A stretch of DNA of 64,000 nucleotides from Antilocapra americana (GCA_007570785.1 ML664152.1:1240911-1304910), one strand, 5' to 3'; shown: positions 23,000 through 34,880, counted from the first letter of the stretch. The notes: generated by a model not told the origin, from the letters alone. Numbers and translations: made by a program.

Positions 23000-23095
23000 C
23001 AGAAAACTGTGCCCAGAGTGCCGTACAGGGCCTGGGCATGACCAGAGCACGGTGAGAACCAAATGGATGTTGAATAAATAAATCATCATCCAATA
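23000..23095 (+). mobile_element. Possible L2/MIR 3' tail
   Basis: ACAGGGCCTGGGCATGACCA followed by AAATGGATGTTGAATAAATA resembles the shared L2/MIR terminus (CTGGCACATAGTAGG ... AATAAATGTTTGTTGAATGAA). Short and diverged. Confidence 0.4.
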
Positions 23096-23559
23096 TGTCA
23101 TCCAAGCCAGAAATAGGGAACTGCAAAATGTGTCCTGAATAATAGAAACACCCTGGCCATTTGTACCTCGTCTCAAGCTAAACCGTGGGTAAGAGGGAGG
23201 GCAGGGCAGGCCTGGTTGCGGCACTAGCTGCCCAAGAGTGAGCTGCCTGGAAGCTCCTGGAAACAATGTGTCTGGCTCATCAGTGAGCAAGAAAGCAAGT
23301 CAGACACACACTGCTTTTAAAATTAAGTTATGTAGACAAAAGCCTATAACCAAAGACAAGACAATGAAGATAACCACAACTGTAAGACATGGAAAAGCCC
23401 CACTCATCCACTGAACTGAAGGTGAGTGGTGGTCACACTCTCCGCCCCTGAGGACACCAGAGAAGCTTCCTCAGCCAGAGGGCAAGGTGCAGATACATCC
23501 AGGGATTCTCTCTGAAAAGAGCAAAGCACAGCACCCTCCCCTTGGTAACACACTTGTGA
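23096..23559. other. No recognised feature
   Basis: Nothing assignable in about 460 bp. The 5' part of the adjacent MLT1 LTR could extend into it. Confidence 0.45.
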
Positions 23560-23857
23560 AGGACACAGTGGGGCAGGAGGGACTGAGTGCCATTGCCACC
23601 GAGGGCGAGGACATGGCTTCCTCCTCTCTTCCCCTCTTGGATCTCTTGCTTCAGAGGATGGAGCCGCCCTTGGGAGCCAAGGCCTCTGGCCTAGCTGACC
23701 TGCAGTCACACCTGCACCCTCATGACAGACTCGGAGCCAGACCACCAGCGAAGCCACCCCTCCACTTCTTACCCACCAAAACCCCAAGATAATACATATG
23801 TGTTGTTTTAAGCCACCCCGTCGTGGGCAACTTGCTACACAGCAACAGAAAACAACA
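23560..23857 (+). mobile_element. MLT1-class (ERVL-MaLR) solo LTR remnant
   Basis: The right half is a good MaLR match: CACCCTCATGACAGACTCGG, AGCCAGACCACCAGCGAAGC, AAGATAATACATATGTGTTG (variant poly(A) region), then TGTTTTAAGCCACCCCGTCG and TTGCTACACAGCAACAGAAA. The left half (GGCTTCCTCCTCTCTTCCCC and TTGCTTCAGAGGATGGAGCC) fits the MLT1 middle. No internal MaLR sequence is nearby, so it is probably a solo LTR. This is an ancient non-autonomous retroviral-like repeat with no coding capacity. Confidence 0.75.
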
Positions 23858-24064
23858 CTGAAAGGAAGCAGGGGAGGGGAAGTCTATGGAGAAATGACTG
23901 TAAAGAAAAGCAGAGTACAGACCAAGCCTGAGTCAGAAAGGCAAGAGAGTTGTGTGGAGGAGTCAGAGAAGTGGAGAGAACTGAGAGCAGGAGGCCAGAG
24001 AGGCTTGCAGAGTGCTGCCAGAGCAGCAACTTCCCACCAGGGCGGCAGCCATGTCCCTGCTCCT

Positions 24065-24117
24065 GAAAGGCAGGGTGCAAGGAGAGAGGCAGGGTACAAG
24101 CAGAGAGGCAGGGTACC
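24065..24117 (+). repeat. Three-copy 18-bp minisatellite
   Basis: The unit GAGAGGCAGGGTACAAGC is repeated about three times, imperfectly (first copy GGCAGGGTGCAAG). Confidence 0.8.
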
Positions 24118-24243
24118 TGAGGCAAGCCATCCCGGCCACACACCCGGCAACCTCCTACCGGACTCACCAGAGACAGGCGTTCTCACAATGCAAACCTCAT
24201 CAGTCAACTAAGAAACAGCATTTGAAGAAAACCAATGTGATAA

Positions 24244-24436
24244 AGGGCTTTCCCAGTGGTTCAGACAGTAGAGTCCGCCTGCAATGAGGGAGACCTGGGT
24301 TTGATCCCTGGGTTGGGAAGATTCCCTGGAGGAGGGCATGGCATGAGAATCCCATGGACAGAGGAGCCTGGCGGGCTACAGTCCATGGGATCACAAAGAG
24401 TCGGCTACGACTGAGCGGCTAAGCACAGCACAGCAA
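24244..24436 (+). mobile_element. Bov-tA SINE with TSD
   Basis: GGGCTTTCCCAGTGGTTCAG head, TTTGATCCCTGGGTTGGGAA, GGAGCCTGGCGGGCTACAGT and GTCGGCTACGACTGAGCGGC tail. The body has lost part of the CCACTCCAGTATTCTTGCC segment (about 24 bp shorter near 24337). Flanks AATGTGATAA (24234-24243) and AATGTGATGA (24437-24446). Confidence 0.93.
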
Positions 24437-24446
24437 AATGTGATGA

Positions 24447-25539
24447 ACGAGACACAACAAGCTCAAAATAATGGTCTCTGTGAATCACAGGGCAAACAAT
24501 ATGCTTGTAATTTCTATGTTCAAAGCAATGGACACAAGTTTCCATACAGGAGGGAGAAACAAGTAGACATGTCAGAGGAAAAGATATGTCAAAAACCTAA
24601 GAAACTATGGACATGTATTGTGTAATTGGACATGGCTTCAGAGTGAATCAGAAAGAAGATGAAGCGAAGGAAATTTCCAGAATGCAGAGTGAAAGAAGGT
24701 ATGAAAGACATGAAGAAGATCCTTAAATCCCAGAAGAAAATAACACAGAGGACCCAGAGAACAATATTCCGATTAAACCAAGAAAATCCAAGGATGAGGA
24801 GTGAATCTTAAGCTTACTGATGGCATCACCATGGGGTTGTGGAGACGGGAGTTCTGAGTGGCAGTCTCTCAGTGCAGCTCCATAAGGCATGGAGCCCACT
24901 GATAGTACAGAAGCTTTGGTGTATCTGGATTTATATTCCATTTTATGTTGTGCTTTCTACATTTCTTAAGTTTCTTATGTCTCCTTTATCACCTTCTTGT
25001 AGATATTTTATATACTTTATACATTTTGCCTTCCTGTAGATATTTCCCTCTACCACATTATATAGTTTTTTCTTTTTACTTCTTACCCTAAAAATGATCA
25101 TATGAGTTTCTAATTATCAAAGTCTGATATCTTCTCTCTCCACCCAAACAAGCCCTGGGTCTTAAGACCCTGTAACTCCACTCCCTCGCCCCTCATGTGG
25201 CCCTAGTCCTGCAACTTAGTTCTCCTCTTTGTCGTTAAGCCCAGGAGACATTTGCTTCATTGCTTTAAGCATTTAATGCATGTTTGGATTCTCTGAAATC
25301 CACTCAACCTTCTCTGTTTTTAATTTCTCCTTAAATCTCAGAGCTTCTGTACAGGAAACGTTCTTTCCTCTTGAAGTATATCCTATAGAAATGCTTTTAA
25401 TAAAGGCCTACACCTATCAAGCTAGCTCAGGTTTTGTTTCTACGAAATGTGTTTACTGTGTCCTTATTCCCAAACAATTTATTCACAAAGTACAGAAAAA
25501 CCCAAACAACCTTTCTGGCTAACCAAAAGATATCTGACA
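24447..25539. other. No firm feature; possible antisense L1 scrap
   Basis: 24.45-24.9 kb is unassigned. 25290-25430 weakly resembles the ORF1 C-terminus of L1 in antisense (compare 39.54-39.60 kb), but I would not annotate it as such without alignment. Confidence 0.35.
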
Positions 25540-26117
25540 AGATATATTACATGAAATGCTAAAGGCAACTGCTCCAATAAAAGGATGATGGCATCAAACA
25601 GAAACTTTTGTTTGATGGATCCACGCAAAAAAGTGACAAGTATCACAACAAAGAAATTGAATTCATAGTTTAAAACTTTCTGACAAAGAAAACATCACAC
25701 TCAAATGGCTTTAATGGAAAAATTCTAGGAAACAATTAGGAAATACAGTACACCAATTCTACATAAACTCCTCCAGAAAATGAAAAAATAAAATAAAAAA
25801 GTTGCTTCTCAACTCATTTTCTGAGGTCAAAATTACATCAACAACAAAACCACAAAAACCAATTTCAAGGAAAGAAACTTATGCCCCCAAATCCCTCATG
25901 AGCATACTTGCAAAAATACTTAAACAAATCCCTTTTATATAATACATCATAACTAAGTAGGATTTGACCCAGTAATGTTAGTTCAACATTTGACAGTCAA
26001 GCAATGTAATCTACCATTTTACAGATTAAAAAGCATTTTTTAATAGATGTAGAAAAAGCATTGACAAAATTCAACAAGCACTCATGATACAAATTCTTAA
26101 ATCCCTACACTTGATAA

Positions 26118-26333
26118 AAGGGCTTCGTGGTGGCGCTAGTGAAAATGTATCTGTCTGCCAATGCAGGAGATACAAGAGTTGCAGGTTTGATCCCTGGGTT
26201 GGGAAGCTCCACTGGAGTAGGAAATGGCAACTCACTCCAGTGTTCTTGCCTGAAAAATTCCATGGACACAGGAGCCTGGTGGGCTATAGTCCATGGGGTC
26301 ACAAAGAGTCGGACATGACTGAATAACTGAGCA
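26118..26333 (+). mobile_element. Bov-tA SINE
   Basis: GGGCTTCGTGGTGGCGCTAG head, GTTTGATCCCTGGGTTGGGA, CTCCAGTGTTCTTGCCTG and the GGACATGACTGAATAACTGA tail. Approximate flanks ACTTGATAAAAG and ACCTAATAAAGG lie within L1 ORF2. Confidence 0.93.
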
Positions 26334-26710
26334 CAAACCTAATAAAGGCAACTATGGAAAACCTACAGCTATTGTCATACTTAGTGGCGAGAAACTGAAT
26401 GCTATCTGCTCAAGATGAGAAACAAGGCAACGATGTCCATTCTCACCATCTCTAACCAACTTCATACTGGAGATTCCAAGTACAATAAAGGGAGTAAAAG
26501 AAATAAAGAATATATGGATTGGAACTTGTAAAAGAAATAGATGCAAGATCAGTATACAAAAGTCAGCTGTATTTATCTACATTAACAAGAAAAATTCAAA
26601 ATAAAGAAAACAATTACATTTGCAATGGCATGGAGAATAATAAAACATTTAGGAATACGTTTAACTAAAATATAAGACTTGTATTGTGAAAATGAAAAAT
26701 AAAAAAGAAT

Positions 26711-27610
26711 TGGTTGTATATTGTCACCCTGCTTATTTAACTTCTATGCAGAGTATGTCACGTGAAATGTCAGGCTGGATGAAGCAGAAGCTGGAATCAA
26801 GATTGCCAGAAGAAATATCAACAACTTCGGATATGCAGATGATACACCCTAATGGCAGAAACTGAAGAGGAACTAAAGAGCCTCTTGATAAATGTGAAAG
26901 AGGAAACTGAAAAAGCTGGCTCAAAACTCAACATTTAAAAAACTAAGATTATGGCATCTGGTCCCATCACCTCATGGCAAATAGATGAGGAAAAAAATAG
27001 AAACAGTGGCAGATTTTCTTTTCTTGGGCTCCAAAATCACTGCAAACAGTGACTGCAGCCATGAAATTAAAAGATGCTTGACCCTTGAAAGAAAAGCTAT
27101 GACAAACCTGGACAGCATATTAAAAAGCAGACATTACTTTGCTGACAAAGGACCATTTAGTCAAAGCTATGGTTTTTCCATAGTTTTCCGTAGTTGTGTA
27201 AGGATGTGAGAGTTGTACCATACAGAAGGCTGAGCGCTGAAGAATTGATGCTTTTAACTGTGGTATTGGAGAAGACTCTTGAGAGTCTTTTGGACAGCAA
27301 AGAGATTAAACCAATCAATCCAAAAGGAAATCAACCGTGAATATTATTGGAAGGACTGATGCTGAAGCTCTAATACTTTGGCTACCTGATGCAAAGAGAC
27401 AACTCATTGGAAAAGACCATGATGCTGGGAAAGGTTGAAGGCAAAAGGAGAAGGGGGTGGCAGAGGATAAGACAGTTGGATGGCATCACCAATTCAATGG
27501 ACATGAGTTTGAGCAAACTCTGGGAGATAGTGAAGGACAGGGAAGCCTAGTGCTACAGTCCATGGATCGAAAAAAGTCGGACATAACTTAGCAACTGAAT
27601 AAAAACAGCA
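26711..27610 (+). mobile_element. BovB 3' fragment, RT box partly kept
   Basis: About 900 bp of BovB from the RT domain (GTATATTGTCACCCTGCTTA, the end of the RQGC.LSP block) to the ACTTAGCAACTGAATAAAAA tail. The catalytic motif reads GYADD at about 26828-26842, but a missing base in the next codons shifts the frame. The frame at 26985-27209 holds FLFLGSKITANSDCSHEIKR. Flanking host L1 A-rich blocks (near 26690 and 27625) look like an imprecise TSD. Confidence 0.92.
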
Positions 27611-27955
27611 AAGGCTCGCATCATGAAAACTAAAAAATATCACTGAAATAAATTATAGAAGACCTAAATAAAGACATTTTCTGTTCCTGGACTGGACTTC
27701 ATAATTTTAACAAGGCAATACTCCAAAATTTATCTATAGATTCAAGATAATCATTGTCAAATGTCCATCTATCCTTTTTTACATATATGGGCAAGCTGAT
27801 CCTATCACCCTTATGGAACTGCAAAACAAAAAACAACAACAAAAGAATATCCAAATACTCAAAACAATTTTGAAAAAGAAGAATAAAGTCAAAAGACTCA
27901 CCCTTGCCAATTTCAAAACCTACTACAACTCTATGGAATTTGAGACTGTATAGTA

Positions 27956-28018
27956 CTGGTTGGCCAAAAATTTTAACATCTTACAGAAAAAAATGAATGA
28001 ACTTTTTGGCCAACCCAA
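27956..28018. mobile_element. Mariner MITE with TA duplication
   Basis: A 63-bp palindrome. The left arm CTGGTTGGCCAAAAATTTT pairs with the right arm GAACTTTTTGGCCAACCCAA, with TTAACATCTTACAG in the middle. TA occurs at 27954-27955 and 28019-28020. Removing the element and one TA restores continuous L1 ORF2 sequence (ATAGTA|CTAGCATAACAG). This is the short Tc1/mariner family of ruminants, with no transposase. Confidence 0.92.
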
Positions 28019-28322
28019 TACTAGCATAACAGTATACATAGATAATGGCTTAGAACTGAGAGTCTAGAAATTAACCCATACATCTATGATCAAGTGAATT
28101 TCAAACAGGATGCTAAGACCATTCAATGGAGGAAGGAATAGTTTTTTCATCAAATGGTGCTGAGACAATTGGATATCTACATGCAAGAGAATGAATTTGG
28201 ACTCTTGATTTACACCATATAGAAAAATTAACTCCTAATGGATCAGACACCTAAATGTAAGAGCTAAATTAAAAAGCACTTAGAAGAAAATGAGGCAAGA
28301 GCTTCATAACACTGGATTTGGA

Positions 28323-28487
28323 AGTAACCAAAAAAAACTATAGATAATTGGACTTCATAAAAATTTAAAACTTTTGTGTATCACAGCACACTATCAAAGG
28401 CACAAGTAACCAAAGAAAAAATAGATAGTTGAACTTCATAAAAATTTGAAACTTTCGTGTATTAAAGCATACTACCAAGAAAGCAAA
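28323..28487 (+). repeat. 82-bp tandem duplication inside L1
   Basis: Two copies of AGTAACCAAA...GGACTTCATAAAAATTT...CACTATCAA start at 28323 and 28405 (period 82). They differ at roughly ten sites, so the duplication is old. The unit is a normal L1 ORF2 segment that occurs once in intact L1. Confidence 0.85.
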
Positions 28488-29401
28488 GAGACAATACAAA
28501 GAATGGGAGAAAAACTATATCAGTGATGTATCTAAGGGTTTAGTATTCAGAATTTATAAATTCAACAATAAAAAGACATACCAATTAAAAACTGAGAAAG
28601 GAATTTGAATAGATATTTCTCCAGAGAAGATACACAAATGGCCAAAAAACACATGAAAAGATGCTTAGCATCACTAGTCACTAGAAGCATGCCAATCAAT
28701 ACAACAATGGGATACCATTTCTCACTCGCTAAGATGGCTAGAACCCAAAAACTGGAGGATACAGAGAGACTGGAACACTGAAACACTGCTGGTGGGAATG
28801 TAAAATGGTATAGCCACACTGGAAAATATTTTGGCATTTCTTCAAAGAGTAACCATTTGGTCCCATAATTCCACTCCTAGATACAAACCCAATAAATTAA
28901 AACATATATTTATACAAAAATATTTGTAAATAATTATAAGAGCTAAAAGATGGAAATAACTTAAATATCCATCACTTGATTAATAGATAAAGAAAGTGTG
29001 CCATATCCCTATGACAGATTATTATTTAGGCCCCAAAGGCATATAGTACTAAAAGATGCTATACTATACACAGACCTTGAAATGATTATGCTAAGTGAAA
29101 AAGCCAGACACAAAAGATGATACATGCTTCCGTCTCCATAAAGTATCCAGAATAAGCAAATTCATAGAGACAGAGAGTAGATCAGTAGTTGCTAAGGACT
29201 GGGAGAAAGGAATGAATAGGGAATGACTATTAATGGATGTGTCACCCCCTTCCCTTTAAGGCTGATGACAATGTTCTGGAATTAGACAGTGGTGATGGAT
29301 GTGCAAGCTAGTGAACATACTGAAAACCACTGATCTTTACATTTTAAAATGGTGACAGCCATGATATATGAATTTTATCCCCAAAATAAAATAAAAACAA
29401 A

Positions 29402-30192
29402 GAAGATGCTGATTACCCTCAAATGAATCTGTAGATCCAACACAATTCCAATCAGTCTTTTGTGTAGAAATTGGTTAATTCTAAAATTTCTATGGAAAAG
29501 CCAAGGACTTTGAATAGGAAAACAGATGACATGCTACTATACACACAAAATCCTGAAAATGCTACCAGAAAACTACTAGAGCTCATCAATGAATTCAGTG
29601 AAGTTGCAGGATACAAAATTAGAAATCTGTTGCACTTCTACACATTAACAATGAAAGATCAGAAATAGAAATTAAAGAAACAATCCCATTTACCACCGCA
29701 TCAAAAAGAATAAAACACCTAGGAATAAACCTACCTAAGAAGGCATAAAGAAGAAAGAAATAGAGCCATTTGCAGCAACTTGGATGAACCTAGAGATCAT
29801 CATGCTAAGTGAAGTAAGCCAAATATCATATGATATCTCTTATATGTGGAATTTTAAAAAATGACACAAATGAACTTATATGCAAAACAGAAATAGACAC
29901 GAAAACATAAAACACAAATTTATGGCTATCAAAGGGAAAAGGAGCAGGGAAAGATAAATTAGGAGTTTGAGATTAACAAACATACAGATTAACAAATACA
30001 CAAAATAGATAACTGACAAGGACCTACTATATACCACAGAGAACTACACTCAATATTTTGCAATAACATATAGCAGAAAAGAATCTAGGAAAAATAGATA
30101 TATTTGTATGCATAATTGAATCCCTTTTCTGTATACTTGAAACTAACACAACATTGTAAATCAAGTATACTCCAATTTAAAAAAAAAAGTAA
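29402..30192 (+). mobile_element. Old L1 with internal deletion
   Basis: Begins in ORF2 (AATCTGTAGATCCAACACAA), then the RT catalytic surroundings (frame 29471-29668: DDMLLYTQNPENATRKLLEL). Near 29740 it jumps directly to the L1 3' end (GAGCCATTTGCAGCAACTTG, CATATGATATCTCTTATATG). It ends at TCAAGTATACTCCAATTTAA plus A-tail at about 30191. The order 29410-29505 before 29520-29740 is also not colinear, so two events are likely. Confidence 0.75.
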
Positions 30193-31577
30193 AAACACCC
30201 AATTTTGAAAAAGAAGATTAACATTGGAGGGTTCATCTTACTTGATTTCAAGGCTTACTCTAATACTACAGTAACCAAAATACTGCAGTGTTGGTGAAAG
30301 GACAAGTGTATAAAGCAATTAAACAGAATACAGAGTCCAGAAATAGATCCACCCATATATGGTCAACTGATGAAGAAAAGACAGAGAAAACAATAGTATT
30401 TAACAAACCTTGCTGAAAGAAATACACATCCACAGGGGAAAAAAGAAACTATATCTATAGCTTGCACCATATTAAAAACAAAAGAAAAATGCGAAATGGA
30501 TCAGAGGAGAGAATTTAAAACCCAACACTATACAGTTTCCAGAAAAAAAATAGGAAGTAATCTTTGTGACCTTGAGGAAGGAATAGAATTTTTGGCTAGT
30601 ATGTAGAGCATTAACTATAAAAGAAAAAATCAACAAATTTTACTTTATCAAGACTAAACACTGCTGTTTGAAAGGCATTATTGAGAAAATAAACACTCAA
30701 GCCACACTCTGGGAGAAAATATTTGGAAAATGAGGGTCTGATAAATGACTAATACCCAGAATATACAACAAATCCTCACAACTCAGTGATAATAACATGA
30801 TTAGTATGAATTTTTTAATAGGCAAAATATTTGAACAGACATTTCACCAAAGAAGACACACAGATGGCAAATAAACATAGGAAAAACATTCCATATCATC
30901 AGTCATCAGAAAGATGCAATTGAAAACTGAGAAATACCACTATACACCCACTAGAAAGAATAAAATTTTAAAAACTGACATCAAGAGCTAACATTTCAAG
31001 AGTAAGTGCTTGTGGGGATAATAGTGCAGTAACTTAGGAGAACAACCTGGGCATTTCTTAACAGACTTCAAACACACACACTTACTATACAACATAGAAA
31101 AGCCCACTCCTAGGATTTACCTGTGACAAACGAGGACATACATCCACATAAAGGCCTACATGAGAAAGTTTATAGCAGGTTTATCTCTGAAACTATAAAC
31201 CTCCAAACATCCATCAATCAGTGGACGGATAAACAAACTGTGGTACATTCATTAAGTGAGTCAACAATGATACGGACACATCTCAAAGGCATTACAGGTA
31301 AGTGGAAAAAAAAAAAAGACTCAAAAGCTACATATTATGATTCCATTTACACAATATTCTACAGAAGTAAAAGTGCAGATACAATAAACAGATCAGCATC
31401 TGGGGCTTGAGGTGAAGGGAAAAAGGGTAGGAAGGAATTTGAGGGTGAGGAAAATATTCTATCACTATATTATAATTGTGTTGATAACTAACATTTGTCA
31501 AAATTCATTAAACTGTATTCCTAAAAAAAGTGAATTTTATACTACATAAATCATACATCAATAATCTTGATGTGGGG
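30193..31577 (+). mobile_element. Old L1 ORF2/3' UTR
   Basis: Colinear L1 from GAAAAAGAAGATTAACATTG (30210) through TGGGAGAAAATATTTGGAAA (30711) to the 3' UTR near 31560 (AAAATTCATTAAACTGTATT). Highly diverged. The frame 31123-31410 is a decayed ORF2 C-terminus containing QWTDKQTVVHS. Confidence 0.8.
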
Positions 31578-31589
31578 GGACAGGAATAA

Positions 31590-31915
31590 GATGACTCCCA
31601 TTAGGATAAGCATAAAGAAATCTAGATGACTCCTACATGAGATAAACATAAAGAAATCTATACCTAAACACACCATGGTGAAACTATATAACACCAAAGA
31701 CATAGAAGATTTTAAAAGTAACCAATTTCAAAAATTCCTTGAAATGAGTATCACTTAGATTAAGACATACCTTCTCAACAATAAGGGAAGCCAAAGACAG
31801 CAGAATACAATCTTTGCCAACTCTAAGAAAGTAACCTTCCATCTAGAACTTTAAGAAATACCTTTCTTATACATCTTTTAAGAATAAAGTAGAAGATCAT
31901 TTTAATGTTATTTCG
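31590..31915 (+). mobile_element. L1 ORF1 remnant
   Basis: The blocks CATAAAGAAATCTATACCTA, TGAAACTATATAACACCAAA and AAGCCAAAGACAGCAGAATA match the ORF1 C-terminal region of L1. A 37-bp imperfect duplication (ATAAxCATAAAGAAATCTA) lies at 31609-31660. It is upstream-type L1 sequence following a 3' end, so a separate copy. Confidence 0.5.
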
Positions 31916-32015
31916 AGACATTTTTGTTGTAATTGCTTTTGGCTAGGGGTAGGAATTGCTACTAACTGCTCTGTTACTGAATCTTCAGCTTCTACTAAAG
32001 CCTGAACTAGGATCA

Positions 32016-32301
32016 GTCAATCCTAAAGGAAATCAACCCTGAATGTTCATTGGAAGGACTGATGCTGAAGCTGAAGCTTCAATACTTTGGCCACCTGATG
32101 TGAAGACCTGAGTCACTGGGAAAGACCCTGAGGGCAGGAAGAGAAGGGGACAACAGAGGATGAGATGGTTGGATGGCATCACGATTCAAAGAAAATGAAC
32201 TTGGGCAAACTCTGGGAGATGGTGAGGGACAGGGAGGTCTGGCATGCTTCCATCCATGGGGTCGCAAAGAGTTGGACACAACTTGGCGACTGAACAGCAA
32301 C
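32016..32301 (+). mobile_element. BovB 3' fragment with TSD
   Basis: GTCAATCCTAAAGGAAATCA through GATGGTTGGATGGCATCACG to GGCGACTGAACAGCAAC. Perfect AGGATCA duplication at 32009-32015 and 32302-32308. Confidence 0.93.
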
Positions 32302-32309
32302 AGGATCAT

Positions 32310-33964
32310 GGGAAGTTCCATTTACGTCTTTAGGGCACTGTGAGAAGATCCCACACTCAACAGAAGACTCGTGAGGATTTTGAAGCTGTACCAAGAGAAA
32401 AAATAAAAATTAAAAAATGCTGCTGAAAACTTAAAATAATTTCTAAGAGTCAGGAATAGAGACACAGACAGATTTTGGTAGATTAACACCAAAATTAAAC
32501 AACTGCAGAGAAGGAAATAAGTCAGTGAAAAAATAATCACCAAAACAAATAAATAAATAAAACCACTGGCAAGATGCTAACAAGTAAGCCAACACACTAG
32601 ACTTCCAGAATTCAATAGAAAAGATTTCTTGGTTTGATATTAACTTTTTACTGGATACTTGAATATTTCTGTGATACCCCCTCTTCACTAAAGCAATATC
32701 TTACATATATTTCCAAGGCAAAGATGTATCACTACTCCTGAACTTGTAAACAAAGCTCTTCCTAAAGAAGAGTACAGTGCATCCCAGTTTTTCCCATTAG
32801 AACTGATTTTCATTTTTGAAATCAATCTTAGGTAAACACCTCAGCATGACTTATTTAATATGTTTTGAACATTAAAAATAAAACATATGATAAAAGGAAA
32901 ATAGAGAAGAATTCGGTTTAAAATTGTGTTCTGCTGACATTCTCACCATGACGCAGAAGCAGCTGCAGTTAGAAGCAGCAGCACCTAAAGAAGAAGAAAA
33001 GGAGAGCCCAGACAGTGAAGGGGCATGGGCACATCTCAACGGGCAATGCTGGCGGGAAATGGAACAGGGCAGGGGGCATCAGATACATGCAAAAACAGAG
33101 AATGAAAATGACACGTGAGGCAGGAGAGGGTAAGCACAGATAAGGCATTTAAGAGTCTTGTGTCATTTGGGATGTGGCCAAATATCAACTTTAAACACGG
33201 ATAAATCAAGTGCACATGGAAGACAAACATGAAAATTAGAGAAACCAAAATTACATAAGCGAAGGAGAAAACTGATGAGGAAAAAATATACAAAAGGACA
33301 GAAAAAATTTAAATAAGATTTCCAAGCTATGTCCACTGGACATACACAGAGCTTACACTCAAAATGGCAAAATATGTTCTACTTTGAAGCACAGAATATT
33401 GGTGATGCTTGCCCACATGAGCCATTCTCCACGCATATCAAAACTGATGAACACAGAGACCACCTTGCCAACAATGCAGTGAATCGAGAAATTAAAATAT
33501 TTTAAAATACTGAATATATAAACATCAATGTATATTTTAATGTAATATACTTTGTAAACTCCATGTGTTTGGAATTGAGAAACATTTCTTAATAACTTAT
33601 AAGTCAAGAAAGAAGCCACAGTAGAAACATAACATCTATAAGTTAAGGATTATAGAAGTTGTATATATCTTAATTTGTGCATTGCAACAAGCTGTACTTA
33701 GAAAGAAATGTTTAATTTTAAATTAAATTTATCAATTAAATTTATTTATAAATTAGATTTATCTATATGAAAAGAATGCCAAATATCAATGAACAAAAAT
33801 CCAATGTAAATTAGAAGAAAAAGAGCAAAATGAACCACAAAAAGCAAAAGGAAGAAAATAAAAACTGAAATTAATGAAATAAAAAATAAATCTCCCGTAA
33901 AAAATCAACTTACTGAAATACTTGAAAAAATAAAAAATTAAACTATATGAGTACTAAAATAAAA
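32310..33964. other. AT-rich DNA, no recognised feature
   Basis: About 1.65 kb of AT-rich sequence that I cannot assign to a family. The CAG-rich frame at 32924-33118 (EAAAPKEEEKESPDSEGAW) is short, charged and without a recognisable relative. 33700-33760 contains several ATTTATxAATTAAATT imperfect units. Confidence 0.5.
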
Positions 33965-34135
33965 TGAGTGATTCTTCTCTTTAATCTGAGCTTGGGAAAA
34001 GGCTCTCTAGCTGTGACTAAAAACACTAAAAAAGAAAAGATAGATAAATTGAACTTTCAAAAAATGAAAACATTTGGCATCGCAAAATTGCCATGGGAAA
34101 ATATTTATGACAGATAAATGGAAAAAAAACTCAGC
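33965..34135 (+). mobile_element. L1 ORF2 fragment (weak)
   Basis: GGGAAAAGGCTCTCTAGCTG, AAAAGATAGATAAATTGAAC and GGAAAATATTTATGACAG follow the late L1 ORF2 order. Short and diverged. Confidence 0.45.
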
Positions 34136-34880
34136 ATATATCACCATATTCTTCACAATTCCCATGTCATGAAAGTGACAGAAAGGCTGTGAAAATGTTC
34201 TAGATTAAAGGAGACTAAAGACCCCAGGCAACAAAGTGTGACATAAACTGGAGACCTGATCCTGGACCTGATGGGGACCTGATCTGGACTGGAGGGAAGC
34301 CCCATTGCAGGCAGCACTGAAGCTGGAAGATACTGGATCACAGTCTGTGGGTCAAAGCCTGGTACCTGACTGCGTAAGAGAACGTCCCACTACTGGCAAA
34401 CAGCAGCCCCTGTGCCCTAAACCCAAATGTTGCTGCCAGACTTCTTGGAGACCAGCATCTTAGTAGCATTCCAGGCTTGCTGTATATTCTCAAGCTTCAA
34501 ACCTTGTTTCTTTACTAATTCCTTTTCAGGTTTTACATGTATTCAAATAGTTCTTATTAAAAAAACAAGCAGACAACCCTCCTCTAGACCCATGTTTTCA
34601 GGGTCAGATATTTAAACAGCATCCATCTGTTCTCTCTCCATCACTTGAAGCCGGTGACCACAGCATGCTCTGGCAACAGTGAGCTGATGTTCCCACTCCC
34701 TCCCTGTGATGTTGAGTCACAACACCCCCAACAGACATCTTCCATCCTCATCTTACCACACTTTCCTCCCTCTCGACCTGGAAAAAATAAACAAGTTTTG
34801 CCATGCTCTGACATAAATCCTATCAGTTTTTACATAGGTCAAGACAATAGACCTATTGTCTTATAGACACTAGAAATGAA
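34136..34880. other. No recognised repeat
   Basis: Includes a small run of GACCTGAT units (34252-34290) and a 20-bp inverted repeat at 34842-34861 (AGACAATAG arms). Otherwise unassigned. Confidence 0.5.

Larger units (their letters stand above)
25540..29400 (+). mobile_element. Old L1M host element with insertions
   Basis: A plus-strand L1 from the ORF1 end (ATGAAATGCTAAAGGCAAC, 25554) through ORF2 (TTAGGAATACGTTTAACTAA at 26649; ATCTATAGATTCAAGATAAT at 27732; TCAAATGGTGCTGAGACAAT at 28150) to the 3' UTR and A-rich tail at about 29400 (GAATTTTATCCCCAAAATAA). It is interrupted by Bov-tA (26118-26333), BovB (26711-27610) and a mariner MITE (27956-28018), and contains an internal 82-bp duplication. 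ORF2 is riddled with stops; this is a molecular fossil. Confidence 0.88.

Noticed and set aside
32924..33118. Frame starting MCSADILTMTQKQ with acidic and Gln-rich composition
   Set aside because: Only 64 codons, low complexity, no recognised relative; A-rich, GCAGCAG-containing DNA explains it.
34842..34861. 20-bp inverted repeat AGACAATAG/CTATTGTCT
   Set aside because: Isolated and short; expected by chance in AT-rich DNA, with no terminator or operator context in a mammalian genome.
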